Assembly (NCBI GenBank): GCA_051061015.1 | Contig: JBPFEG010000013.1 | Coordinates: 124,001-188,000 of the forward strand | From: Methylomicrobium sp051061015 | GTDB lineage: Bacteria; Pseudomonadota; Gammaproteobacteria; Methylococcales; Methylomonadaceae | DNA length: 64,000 bases | Direction of reading: 5' to 3' | Shown: in pieces, positions 45,375-53,051 of the stretch | Position numbering within the stretch: the stretch's first letter is position 1 | Layout of the letters: each line of letters begins with the position of its first letter | Program-made: the position numbers and the translations under genes | The notes under the pieces: generated by a model | Databases searched by the model: none | Seen by the model: only the letters and a program-made list of their open reading frames with translations | Told to the model about the DNA's origin: nothing

Positions 45375-46972
45375 TTTACACCGTATATCTTCCTGGCGAT
45401 GCCGCCGCCGTTTCGTTGGGTGCGGACCGCGTTGCGGCTGCCGTCAAGCGGGAAGCCGAAAGACGCAGCATTCAGATCAAGCTAATACGCAACGGCTCGC
45501 GTGGTCTTTTCTGGCTGGAACCGCTGCTCGAAGTTGCGACCTCCGATGGACGGATCGCTTACGGTCCGGTACAAACCCAAGATGTCTCCGGCTTGTTCGA
45601 CGCCGATTTCCTGAACGGCGGCAAGCATCCGCTGGCGCTGGGTCCGATTGAAGAACTACCCTATTTGAAAGCACAACAGCGTCTGACGTTCGCACGCATT
45701 GGCATTATCGATCCCATCAGCCTCGACGATTACGTCGCTCATGAGGGCTACCACGGCCTTAAAAACGCACTCGCGATGTCCGGCGCCGAGATCGTCAAGC
45801 AAGTTACCGATTCGGGCCTCCGCGGGCGCGGCGGTGCGGCGTTTCCTACCGGAATCAAATGGAATACGGTGCTGAACACGCCGTCCGAGCAAAAATACAT
45901 TATCTGCAATGCAGACGAAGGCGACTCCGGCACCTTCTCCGACCGAATGGTAATGGAGGGTGACCCGTTCGTGTTGATCGAAGGGATGACGATTGCCGGG
46001 ATCGCGGTCGGCGCAACGCAAGGCTATATCTATCTGCGCGTCGAATATCCGCATGCGCACAAGACGTTGAACGCAGCGATTCAAAAAGCTTATGAAGCCG
46101 GCCATCTCGGCAACAACATTCTCGGCAGCGGCAAGAAATTCGACCTGGAAGTGCGTCTCGGCGCGGGCGCCTATATCTGCGGCGAGGAAACGTCCCTGAT
46201 GGAAAGCCTGGAAGGCAAGCGCGGCCTGGTCCGCTTTAAGCCGCCCTTGCCCGCGATCAGCGGCCTGTTCGGCAAGCCAACTATCGTGAACAACGTGATC
46301 TCGCTCGCCTCGGTGCCGATCATCCTCGACAAGGGCGGCGAATTCTACCGCGATTATGGCATGGGCCGTTCGCGCGGCACCTTGCCTCTGCAGCTGGCCG
46401 GCAATATCAAATATCCGGGTCTGGTCGAAATCGCATTCGGGATGACGCTGCGCGAACTGCTCTACGATTACGGCGGCGGCTCAGCGTCCGGCCGGCCGAT
46501 CAAGGCGGTGCAGGTCGGCGGCCCCTTGGGCGCTTACATGCCCGAATCGCAATTCGATACCCCACTCGATTACGAAGCGTTCGCGGCGATCTGGGCCGTG
46601 CTCGGCCATGGCGGCGTGGTCGCGTTCGACGACACGGTCGACATGGCCGAGATGGCGCGCTACAGCATGGAATTCTGCAAAATCGAATCGTGCGGCAAAT
46701 GCACGCCGTGCCGGATCGGCTCGACGCGCGGCGTCGAGGTGATCAGCGACATCATCGCAGGGCGCGATCTCGCGAAAAACGTACCGCTATTGAAGGATCT
46801 CTGCAATACGCTGCTGAACGGTTCCCTGTGTGCTTTAGGCGGCATGACGCCGTACCCGGTACTCAGCGCGCTGAACCATTTCCCGGAAGATTTCGGCATC
46901 GCCGGCCAAGCTACCGCATCCTGCTCACGCTCCTTGCCTACAATCCCTGTAGGCAAAGCCGACGCCGCCTGA
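45371..46972 (+). CDS. fdsB: NAD-dependent formate dehydrogenase beta subunit FdsB
   Basis: A NuoF-like 533-residue subunit that binds FMN and NAD and holds a [4Fe-4S] cluster. Visible are GLRGRGGAAFPTG (NAD/FMN), the glycine-rich GAGAYICGEETSL, and the cluster motif SCGKCTPCR with the fourth cysteine in NGSLCALGG. The first 120 residues are an extra N-terminal domain usual for FdsB. I take the ATG at 45371, overlapping the fdsG stop, not the earlier in-frame start at 45260, which lies well inside fdsG. Confidence 0.95.
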   Translation: MIYTVYLPGDAAAVSLGADRVAAAVKREAERRSIQIKLIRNGSRGLFWLEPLLEVATSDGRIAYGPVQTQDVSGLFDADFLNGGKHPLALGPIEELPYLKAQQRLTFARIGIIDPISLDDYVAHEGYHGLKNALAMSGAEIVKQVTDSGLRGRGGAAFPTGIKWNTVLNTPSEQKYIICNADEGDSGTFSDRMVMEGDPFVLIEGMTIAGIAVGATQGYIYLRVEYPHAHKTLNAAIQKAYEAGHLGNNILGSGKKFDLEVRLGAGAYICGEETSLMESLEGKRGLVRFKPPLPAISGLFGKPTIVNNVISLASVPIILDKGGEFYRDYGMGRSRGTLPLQLAGNIKYPGLVEIAFGMTLRELLYDYGGGSASGRPIKAVQVGGPLGAYMPESQFDTPLDYEAFAAIWAVLGHGGVVAFDDTVDMAEMARYSMEFCKIESCGKCTPCRIGSTRGVEVISDIIAGRDLAKNVPLLKDLCNTLLNGSLCALGGMTPYPVLSALNHFPEDFGIAGQATASCSRSLPTIPVGKADAA

Positions 46973-46994
46973 CCCAGATCAAGAGGTATTTGTT

Positions 46995-49835
46995 ATGTCG
47001 CTCGACAAAGAAAAAGATTTTGGCACCCCCGCCAAACAATCCGAACAATTGGTCAATCTGGAAATCGACGACTTTCAGGTTACTGCGCCGGCCGGAACTT
47101 CGGTATTGCGCGCGGCGGCCAGCATTGGCATCGACATTCCGAAGCTGTGCGCGACCGACAGCCTCGAACCGTTCGGATCATGCCGACTGTGCGTAGTCGA
47201 AATCAAGGGGGCGCGCGGCATGCCTGCATCCTGCACCACCCCGGTCGCGGAAGGTATGGTAGTCACGACCCAGAATAAAAAACTGGCCGACGTTCGCCGC
47301 GGCGTGATGGAACTTTATATTTCGGACCATCCGCTTGACTGTTTGACCTGCGCCGCGAACGGCGACTGCGAGCTGCAGGATATGGCCGGTGCGGTGGGTC
47401 TGCGCGAAGTGCGCTACAACCCGCTTGGCGAAAACCACCTGAATTCGGCCAAGGATCAAAGTAACCCTTATTTCACCTTCGATCCGAGCAAATGTATCGT
47501 CTGTTCGCGCTGTGTGCGCGCCTGCGAAGAAACGCAAGGCACCTTCGCGCTGACGATCGACGGCCGCGGCTTCGACTCGAAAGTCTCCCCTAGCCAGAAT
47601 CAGGCCTTCATGGATTCCGAATGCGTGTCCTGCGGAGCCTGCGTCCAGGCCTGCCCGACCGCGACGCTGATCGAAAAATCGGTGATCGAGCAAGGCACAC
47701 CCGAGCATGCGATCGTGACTACCTGCGCCTACTGCGGCGTCGGCTGTTCGTTCCGCGCCGAGATGAAAGGCGATCAGGTGATCCGGATGGTGCCGCATAA
47801 GGACGGCAAGGCCAACCACGGCCATTCCTGCGTGAAGGGCCGGTTCGCGTTCGGTTATGCGACGCACAAGGATCGGATCACCCGGCCGATGATCCGCAAG
47901 AGCATCAAGGACCACTGGCAAGAAGTCAGCTGGGAGGAAGCGATCAATTACGCGGCCTCCGAACTGAAACGGATTCAGGCCAAATACGGCCGCGACTCGA
48001 TCGGCGGCATCACCTCGTCGCGCTGCACGAACGAAGAAACCTACCTGGTGCAGAAACTGATCCGCGCCGGCTTCGGCAACAATAACGTCGATACCTGCGC
48101 GCGCGTCTGTCATTCGCCGACCGGCTATGGCCTCAAGCAGACCTTCGGCGAATCGTCCGGCACGCAGAATTTCGACTCGGTGATGAAAGCCGACGTGATT
48201 ATGGTGATCGGCGCGAATCCGACCGACGGCCACCCGGTATTCGGCTCGCAGATGAAAAAACGCCTGCGCCAGGGCGCGAAGCTGATCGTCGTCGATCCGC
48301 GTGAAATCGATCTGGTCAAATCGCCGCATGTACGAGCCTCACATCACTTGAAACTGCGTCCCGGTACCAACGTCGCACTGATCAATGCGCTCGCGCATGT
48401 CATAGTTACCGAGGGCTTCATCGACGAAGCGTTTGTCGACGGACGTTGCGATCTCGAATCGTTCAACAAATGGCGCCGCTTCATTGCCGACGAACGCCAT
48501 ACGCCGGAAGCGGCAGAGGCGGTGACCGGAGTTCCGGCCGGCGAAATCCGCGCCGCGGCTCGCCTTTATGCGAGCGCCGGCAATGGCGCGATCTATTACG
48601 GCCTCGGCGTCACCGAACACAGCCAGGGCTCGACCACGGTCATCGGCATCGCGAACCTCGCGATGGCAACCGGTAATCTGGGCCGCGAAGGCGTCGGCGT
48701 GAATCCGCTGCGCGGCCAGAACAACGTACAAGGTTCCTGCGATATGGGCTCGTTCCCGCATGAATTCCCCGGCTACCGCCATGTGTCGGACGATGCGACC
48801 CGGCACCTGTTCGAACAAAACTGGGGCGTCGAATTGCAAGGCGAGCCAGGCCTGCGGATTCCGAACATGTTCGATGCGGCCTCCGACGGCAGCTTCATGG
48901 GCTTGTATGTCGAAGGCGAAGACATCGCGCAATCAGACCCGGATATTCAGCACGTCCATCACGCCTTGCGTTCGATGGAATGCGTGATCGTGCAGGATTT
49001 GTTCCTGAACGAAACCGCGAAATTCGCGCACGTCTTCCTGCCCGGCTCGTCTTTCCTCGAAAAAAGCGGCACCTTCACAAATGCCGAACGCCGGATTTCA
49101 CCGGTACGCAAGGTGATGGCGCCACTCGGCGGCTACGAAGATTGGGAAGTCACCCAAATGCTGTCGAATGCGATCGGCTATCCGATGAACTACAGCCATC
49201 CGTCCGAGATCATGGACGAAATCGCAAGACTGACCCCGACCTTTGCCGGCGTCAGCTATGAAAAGATCGATCGCCTCGGCAGCATCCAATGGCCATGCAA
49301 TGCGGACGCACCGGAAGGCACGCCGACGATGCACGAACAACATTTCATGCGCGACAACGGCAATGGCCTGTTCATGCTGACCGAATATGTCGCGACGCAC
49401 GAACGCACGACGCGGATGTTCCCGCTGATTCTGACCACCGGCCGGATTTTGTCGCAATACAATGTCGGCGCGCAAACCCGCCGCACCGACAATGTCGCCT
49501 GGCATGCCGAAGACCGGCTCGAAATCCATCCGCATGACGCGGAAGACCGTGGCCTGAAAGACGGTGACTGGGTCGGCATCAAGAGCCGTGCCGGCGAGAC
49601 CGTGCTGCGGGCGCTGATTACCGATCGGGTGCAGCCGGGTGTCGTGTATACAACCTTCCATTTTCCGGAATCGGGCGCGAACGTGATCACGACCGACAAT
49701 TCGGACTGGGCGACCAACTGCCCAGAATATAAGGTTACCGCGGTACAGGTTGCTAAAGTCAGCCAGCCTTCAAAATGGCAGCAAAACTACCGGGCCTTTT
49801 CCGAGCAACAACTGGAATTGCTTACGAAGGACTGA
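46995..49835 (+). CDS. fdsA: NAD-dependent formate dehydrogenase alpha subunit FdsA
   Basis: Catalytic 946-residue subunit oxidising formate to CO2 at a bis-MGD metal centre. Order of cofactor sites: N-terminal [2Fe-2S] (CRLC), a NuoG-type His-ligated [4Fe-4S] (HPLDCLTCAANGDC), two ferredoxin-like [4Fe-4S] motifs (CIVCSRCVRAC, CVSCGACVQAC), and the cluster next to the active site (CAYCGVGC). The metal-ligand residue is cysteine in ARVCHSPTG near 371 (TGT codon), not selenocysteine. The C-terminal molybdopterin-dinucleotide-binding domain is intact. Metal is probably molybdenum, by analogy with FdsABG. Followed at once by fdhD. Confidence 0.96.
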   Translation: MSLDKEKDFGTPAKQSEQLVNLEIDDFQVTAPAGTSVLRAAASIGIDIPKLCATDSLEPFGSCRLCVVEIKGARGMPASCTTPVAEGMVVTTQNKKLADVRRGVMELYISDHPLDCLTCAANGDCELQDMAGAVGLREVRYNPLGENHLNSAKDQSNPYFTFDPSKCIVCSRCVRACEETQGTFALTIDGRGFDSKVSPSQNQAFMDSECVSCGACVQACPTATLIEKSVIEQGTPEHAIVTTCAYCGVGCSFRAEMKGDQVIRMVPHKDGKANHGHSCVKGRFAFGYATHKDRITRPMIRKSIKDHWQEVSWEEAINYAASELKRIQAKYGRDSIGGITSSRCTNEETYLVQKLIRAGFGNNNVDTCARVCHSPTGYGLKQTFGESSGTQNFDSVMKADVIMVIGANPTDGHPVFGSQMKKRLRQGAKLIVVDPREIDLVKSPHVRASHHLKLRPGTNVALINALAHVIVTEGFIDEAFVDGRCDLESFNKWRRFIADERHTPEAAEAVTGVPAGEIRAAARLYASAGNGAIYYGLGVTEHSQGSTTVIGIANLAMATGNLGREGVGVNPLRGQNNVQGSCDMGSFPHEFPGYRHVSDDATRHLFEQNWGVELQGEPGLRIPNMFDAASDGSFMGLYVEGEDIAQSDPDIQHVHHALRSMECVIVQDLFLNETAKFAHVFLPGSSFLEKSGTFTNAERRISPVRKVMAPLGGYEDWEVTQMLSNAIGYPMNYSHPSEIMDEIARLTPTFAGVSYEKIDRLGSIQWPCNADAPEGTPTMHEQHFMRDNGNGLFMLTEYVATHERTTRMFPLILTTGRILSQYNVGAQTRRTDNVAWHAEDRLEIHPHDAEDRGLKDGDWVGIKSRAGETVLRALITDRVQPGVVYTTFHFPESGANVITTDNSDWATNCPEYKVTAVQVAKVSQPSKWQQNYRAFSEQQLELLTKD

Positions 49836-49838
49836 CCG

Positions 49839-50705
49839 ATGGCGAACGTCAATGTCGTGATGCAACCGCTCTCACCCGATCTCGGCTGGCCGAGTTATCA
49901 ACAAAGCCGGGTCGAGCGTTGGCGCGGTCAGCAACACTCCATTCAGCAGGACTTTATCGCCGAAGAAGTGCCGGTAGCGCTGATCTACAACGGCGAGCCG
50001 CATGTGGTAATGCTGGCAACTCCGGCGAATATAGAGGACTTCACGCTCGGCTTCAGCATCACCGAAGGCATCATCAGCGATCCTTCGGAACTGTTGTCGG
50101 TGCATGTGTATAACCGCTCGAACGGGATCGAAGCACGGATCAAAATTTCCGAAACACGTTTCGAAAAACTGGCAGGCAAAGGCCGCAATCTGTCCGGCCG
50201 CACCGGCTGTGGATTGTGCGGTGCGACGACCTTACAACAGGCCGTCCGTGATGCCAAACCGGTACATGGCAATTTAAAGTTGACCGCTGTCGAATTGGTC
50301 AGTGCGCTAAATCAAATCCGCGGGCAGCAACAGTTGAATCAATTGACTGGCGCGGTGCATGCGGCCGCATGGATTTTGCCGGAACAAGGGATTCAATACA
50401 TTCGCGAGGACGTCGGCCGGCACAATGCGCTCGACAAACTGATCGGTCTATTGTTGCGGCTCGGCAAAAATCCGGCCGAAGGTTTCCTGATTATGACCAG
50501 CCGCGCCAGTTATGAACTGGTACAGAAAGCGGCGAGCGTCGGCATTACTTTGCTGGCGGCTATGTCCGCACCAACCGGATTGGCGATCCGTTTGGCTGAA
50601 GAAGCGGGCATCACGCTGGTCGGCTTCGCCCGCGACGACCAGCATGTTGTTTACAGCCATGCCGATCGCCTGGTCCATACCCCTTACCCTACTTTAATTA
50701 CCTGA
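49839..50705 (+). CDS. fdhD: Formate dehydrogenase accessory sulfurtransferase FdhD
   Basis: Canonical FdhD of 288 residues. It carries the sulfur-relay cysteines in RTGCGLCGA (Cys124, Cys127), the AVHAAAW segment and the EDVGRHNALDKLIG cofactor-binding motif. It sulfurates bis-MGD so that the formate dehydrogenase becomes active. Only three bases after fdsA, it occupies the fdsC position of other fds operons. It is distinct from the paralog at 42190-43047. Confidence 0.95.
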   Translation: MANVNVVMQPLSPDLGWPSYQQSRVERWRGQQHSIQQDFIAEEVPVALIYNGEPHVVMLATPANIEDFTLGFSITEGIISDPSELLSVHVYNRSNGIEARIKISETRFEKLAGKGRNLSGRTGCGLCGATTLQQAVRDAKPVHGNLKLTAVELVSALNQIRGQQQLNQLTGAVHAAAWILPEQGIQYIREDVGRHNALDKLIGLLLRLGKNPAEGFLIMTSRASYELVQKAASVGITLLAAMSAPTGLAIRLAEEAGITLVGFARDDQHVVYSHADRLVHTPYPTLIT

Positions 50706-50715
50706 AAAATTAGCA

Positions 50716-50928
50716 ATGCAACTCGAAAAACTGATCAAAATGGCCAACGACATTAGCGATTTCTTCAATTCCGAAAGCGATAAGGAACTCGCGGCCGAAG
50801 GCATCAAAAATCATATCAAAAGATCCTGGGATCCCAGAATGCGCAGTCAGATCATTGCGTATTGTCAACAAGATGGAAAAGAACTGAATCCTCTGGCGCA
50901 AAAGGCAGTACAAAAGCTGATTGCCTGA
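50716..50928 (+). CDS. fdsD: NAD-dependent formate dehydrogenase delta subunit FdsD
   Basis: A 70-residue protein closing the fds operon. It matches the FdsD family in length and content (LIKMANDISDFF, HIKRSWDPRMR), which is associated with assembly or stability of the FdsABG enzyme. It begins ten bases after fdhD. A hairpin follows at 50965-50998. Confidence 0.9.
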   Translation: MQLEKLIKMANDISDFFNSESDKELAAEGIKNHIKRSWDPRMRSQIIAYCQQDGKELNPLAQKAVQKLIA

Positions 50929-50964
50929 TTCCAAAAACCCATCCACTCCCTATTCCTCCGTAAA

Positions 50965-50998
50965 AAGTTGGGTTGGCCGCCAATTGACAATCCAACTT
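50965..50998 (+). terminator. Hairpin terminator after fdsD
   Basis: Arms 50965-50975 and 50988-50998 form an 11-bp RNA stem with one G-U pair, 36 bases past the fdsD stop. There is no long T-run after it. The sequence also resembles the GTTGGGTT element found upstream of argA, so it may be a reused repeat. Confidence 0.5.
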
Positions 50999-51152
50999 AC
51001 CAGCATTCCCTCTTCCGGCAGACTTAAAAGAAATTTTATGATAAATTTCTTAATTCCCGAGTAATGAACTCGGTTAACCCCCTTCTGTCTTAATCGCAGG
51101 TCATTAATAAGACCTGGCTAATATAGGCGTGCCGATACCGAAAATTAAATTT

Positions 51153-51185
51153 AATCACGCTGTTTGTGATTGAGGTCGGTATAAT
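51153..51185 (+). promoter_or_regulatory. Palindrome and -10 box upstream of the fused-subunit FDH operon
   Basis: AATCAC and GTGATT (51153-51158, 51166-51171) form an inverted repeat with a 7-base spacer, just upstream of a consensus TATAAT (51180-51185). No -35 box is recognisable; the palindrome lies where one would be, which suits an activator-dependent promoter (inference). Confidence 0.4.
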
Positions 51186-51331
51186 TGCGGCTTGAAAGCG
51201 ATGTGACAATTACGTTAAAGTGCCTCGCTTTTGTCTTGCCGTCTTCTTAATCGCTTGCCGGTAAGCGTCGTTTTACGAGCCAGACTGGCTAAAGCCAATG
51301 CCAAGTACCTGATATATCGGAGGAAATACGT

Positions 51332-53023
51332 GTGGCAGTTATAAAGATAACCCCGGAACAGATCACCAAAAAAAAACGCAGAGGCCCGAAAGGCCATGCG
51401 GTCGATCTGGGCTCTCTGGAAGAAATCAGATATCTTCTTGGCGACGAGCCCCGGCGGAGAGATTTACTGATCGAGCATTTGCATAAAATTCAGGATCATT
51501 ACAAACATATTTCTTCGAAGCATCTTGTCGCGCTCGCGCATGAGATGAATCTTTCAACTGCCGAAGTCTACGAAGTCGCCTCTTTTTATCACCACTTTGA
51601 TGTGGTCAAGGAAGGCCAGACACCGCCTCCCCCATTGACCGTGCGCGTTTGCGAATCGGTTTCCTGCGAACTGGCCGGCGCGCACGATTTGCTGCATGCA
51701 CTAGAACAAGGTCTCGGCGATCAGGTCCGGGTCCAGAAAGTGCCCTGCGTTGGCCGTTGTCAACACGCGCCGGTTGCGGTCGTCGGGCAAAATCCTGTTG
51801 ATCATGCGACCTGCGATTCGGTCACTGCGGCCGTATTGAACAATGACGTCGAGGCGAAGGTTACCGACTATATAAGTTTCGAACAGTACAAAGCCGAAGG
51901 CGGCTATCAAACACTGAAGCAAGTGCTTGAAGGTACACTCAGCGCCGAAAGCATCATTCAAAAACTCGAAAATTCAGGCCTGCGCGGTCTCGGCGGCGCG
52001 GGTTTCCCGGCCGGGCGCAAATGGCGCATCGTTAAAGGCTTCAAAGGCCCCAGGCTGATGGCAGTCAATATCGACGAAGGCGAGCCCGGCACCTTCAAGG
52101 ACCGCCATTACCTCGAGCGCGACCCGCACCGTTTTCTGGAAGGGATGGCGATTGCCGCTTTGACGGTCGGCTGCGACGAGATTTATGTTTATCTGCGGGA
52201 CGAATATGCAGGCTGCCGGAAAATTTTGACCAAAGAAATCGCGTACCTCCAGAGCAATCCACCCTCGCTCGGACACAAACTGCCGCCGATTCATCTGCGG
52301 CGCGGCGCCGGCGCGTATATTTGCGGAGAAGAATCGGCAATGGTCGAATCGATCGAGGGCAAACGCGGCATGCCTCGCTTGCGTCCGCCGTTTCTGGCCG
52401 AGGTCGGTCTGTTCGGCCGCCCGACGCTCGAACACAACATGGAAACCTGCTACTGGGTACGCGACATCATCGAAAAAGGCCCCGAATGGTTTACCTCATT
52501 CGGACGGCACGAACGCAAAGGTCTCCGTTCATTCTCGGTATCGGGCCGCGTGAAGAAACCGGGCGTGCACCTGGCGCCGGCCGGCATCACCATACGCGAA
52601 CTGATCGACGAATATTGCGGGGGCATGCTGGAAGGGCATGAGTTTTACGGCTATTTTCCGGGCGGCGCATCGGGGGGCATTCTGCCGGCTTCGATGGGCG
52701 ACATTCCGCTCGATTTCGACACGTTGAATCAATACGGATGCTTCATCGGCTCCGCGGCAATTATCGTCTTCTCGAATCAGGACAGCGCAAAAACGCTGGC
52801 CCTGAATGCGATGAAATTTTTCGAAGACGAATCGTGCGGACAGTGCACGCCTTGCCGGGTCGGCACGGCAAAAGCCGCTGCGCTGATGCAGGAAAAAACC
52901 TGGAACCGTGAGCTTCTCGAAGAACTCTCATCGGTGATGGTGGATGCGTCCATCTGCGGCTTGGGCCAAGCCGCGCCGAATCCGTTGCGCTGCATTTTCA
53001 AATATTTCCCGGACGAACTGTAA
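51332..53023 (+). CDS. fdh1B: Formate dehydrogenase, fused gamma-beta (NuoE-NuoF) subunit
   Basis: A 563-residue diaphorase subunit in which a NuoE-like [2Fe-2S] domain (about 30-165; CESVSC, CVGRCQ) is fused to a NuoF-like FMN/NAD/[4Fe-4S] domain (about 190-560; GLRGLGGAGFPAG, GAGAYICGEESAM, SCGQCTPCR). This is the layout of the beta subunit of the tungsten-containing Fdh1 of Methylobacterium. It reduces NAD+ with electrons from the alpha subunit downstream. The GTG start is preceded by a strong GGAGG site. A very basic leader (TKKKRRGPKG) is present. The symbol is by analogy. Confidence 0.93.
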   Translation: MAVIKITPEQITKKKRRGPKGHAVDLGSLEEIRYLLGDEPRRRDLLIEHLHKIQDHYKHISSKHLVALAHEMNLSTAEVYEVASFYHHFDVVKEGQTPPPPLTVRVCESVSCELAGAHDLLHALEQGLGDQVRVQKVPCVGRCQHAPVAVVGQNPVDHATCDSVTAAVLNNDVEAKVTDYISFEQYKAEGGYQTLKQVLEGTLSAESIIQKLENSGLRGLGGAGFPAGRKWRIVKGFKGPRLMAVNIDEGEPGTFKDRHYLERDPHRFLEGMAIAALTVGCDEIYVYLRDEYAGCRKILTKEIAYLQSNPPSLGHKLPPIHLRRGAGAYICGEESAMVESIEGKRGMPRLRPPFLAEVGLFGRPTLEHNMETCYWVRDIIEKGPEWFTSFGRHERKGLRSFSVSGRVKKPGVHLAPAGITIRELIDEYCGGMLEGHEFYGYFPGGASGGILPASMGDIPLDFDTLNQYGCFIGSAAIIVFSNQDSAKTLALNAMKFFEDESCGQCTPCRVGTAKAAALMQEKTWNRELLEELSSVMVDASICGLGQAAPNPLRCIFKYFPDEL

Positions 53024-53051
53024 ACCAAGTTTAGAAAGAGATTAGTAAGCC

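Larger units (their letters stand above)
50929..51331. other. Gap between the two formate dehydrogenase operons
   Basis: These 403 bases hold the fds terminator hairpin, the presumed promoter of the second operon and a structured leader. In the leader, AGCCA (51278-51282) can pair with TGGCT (51286-51290), which can also pair with AGCCA at 51293-51297; CGCTT/AAGCG forms another small hairpin at 51252-51267. No gene is visible. Confidence 0.55.
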
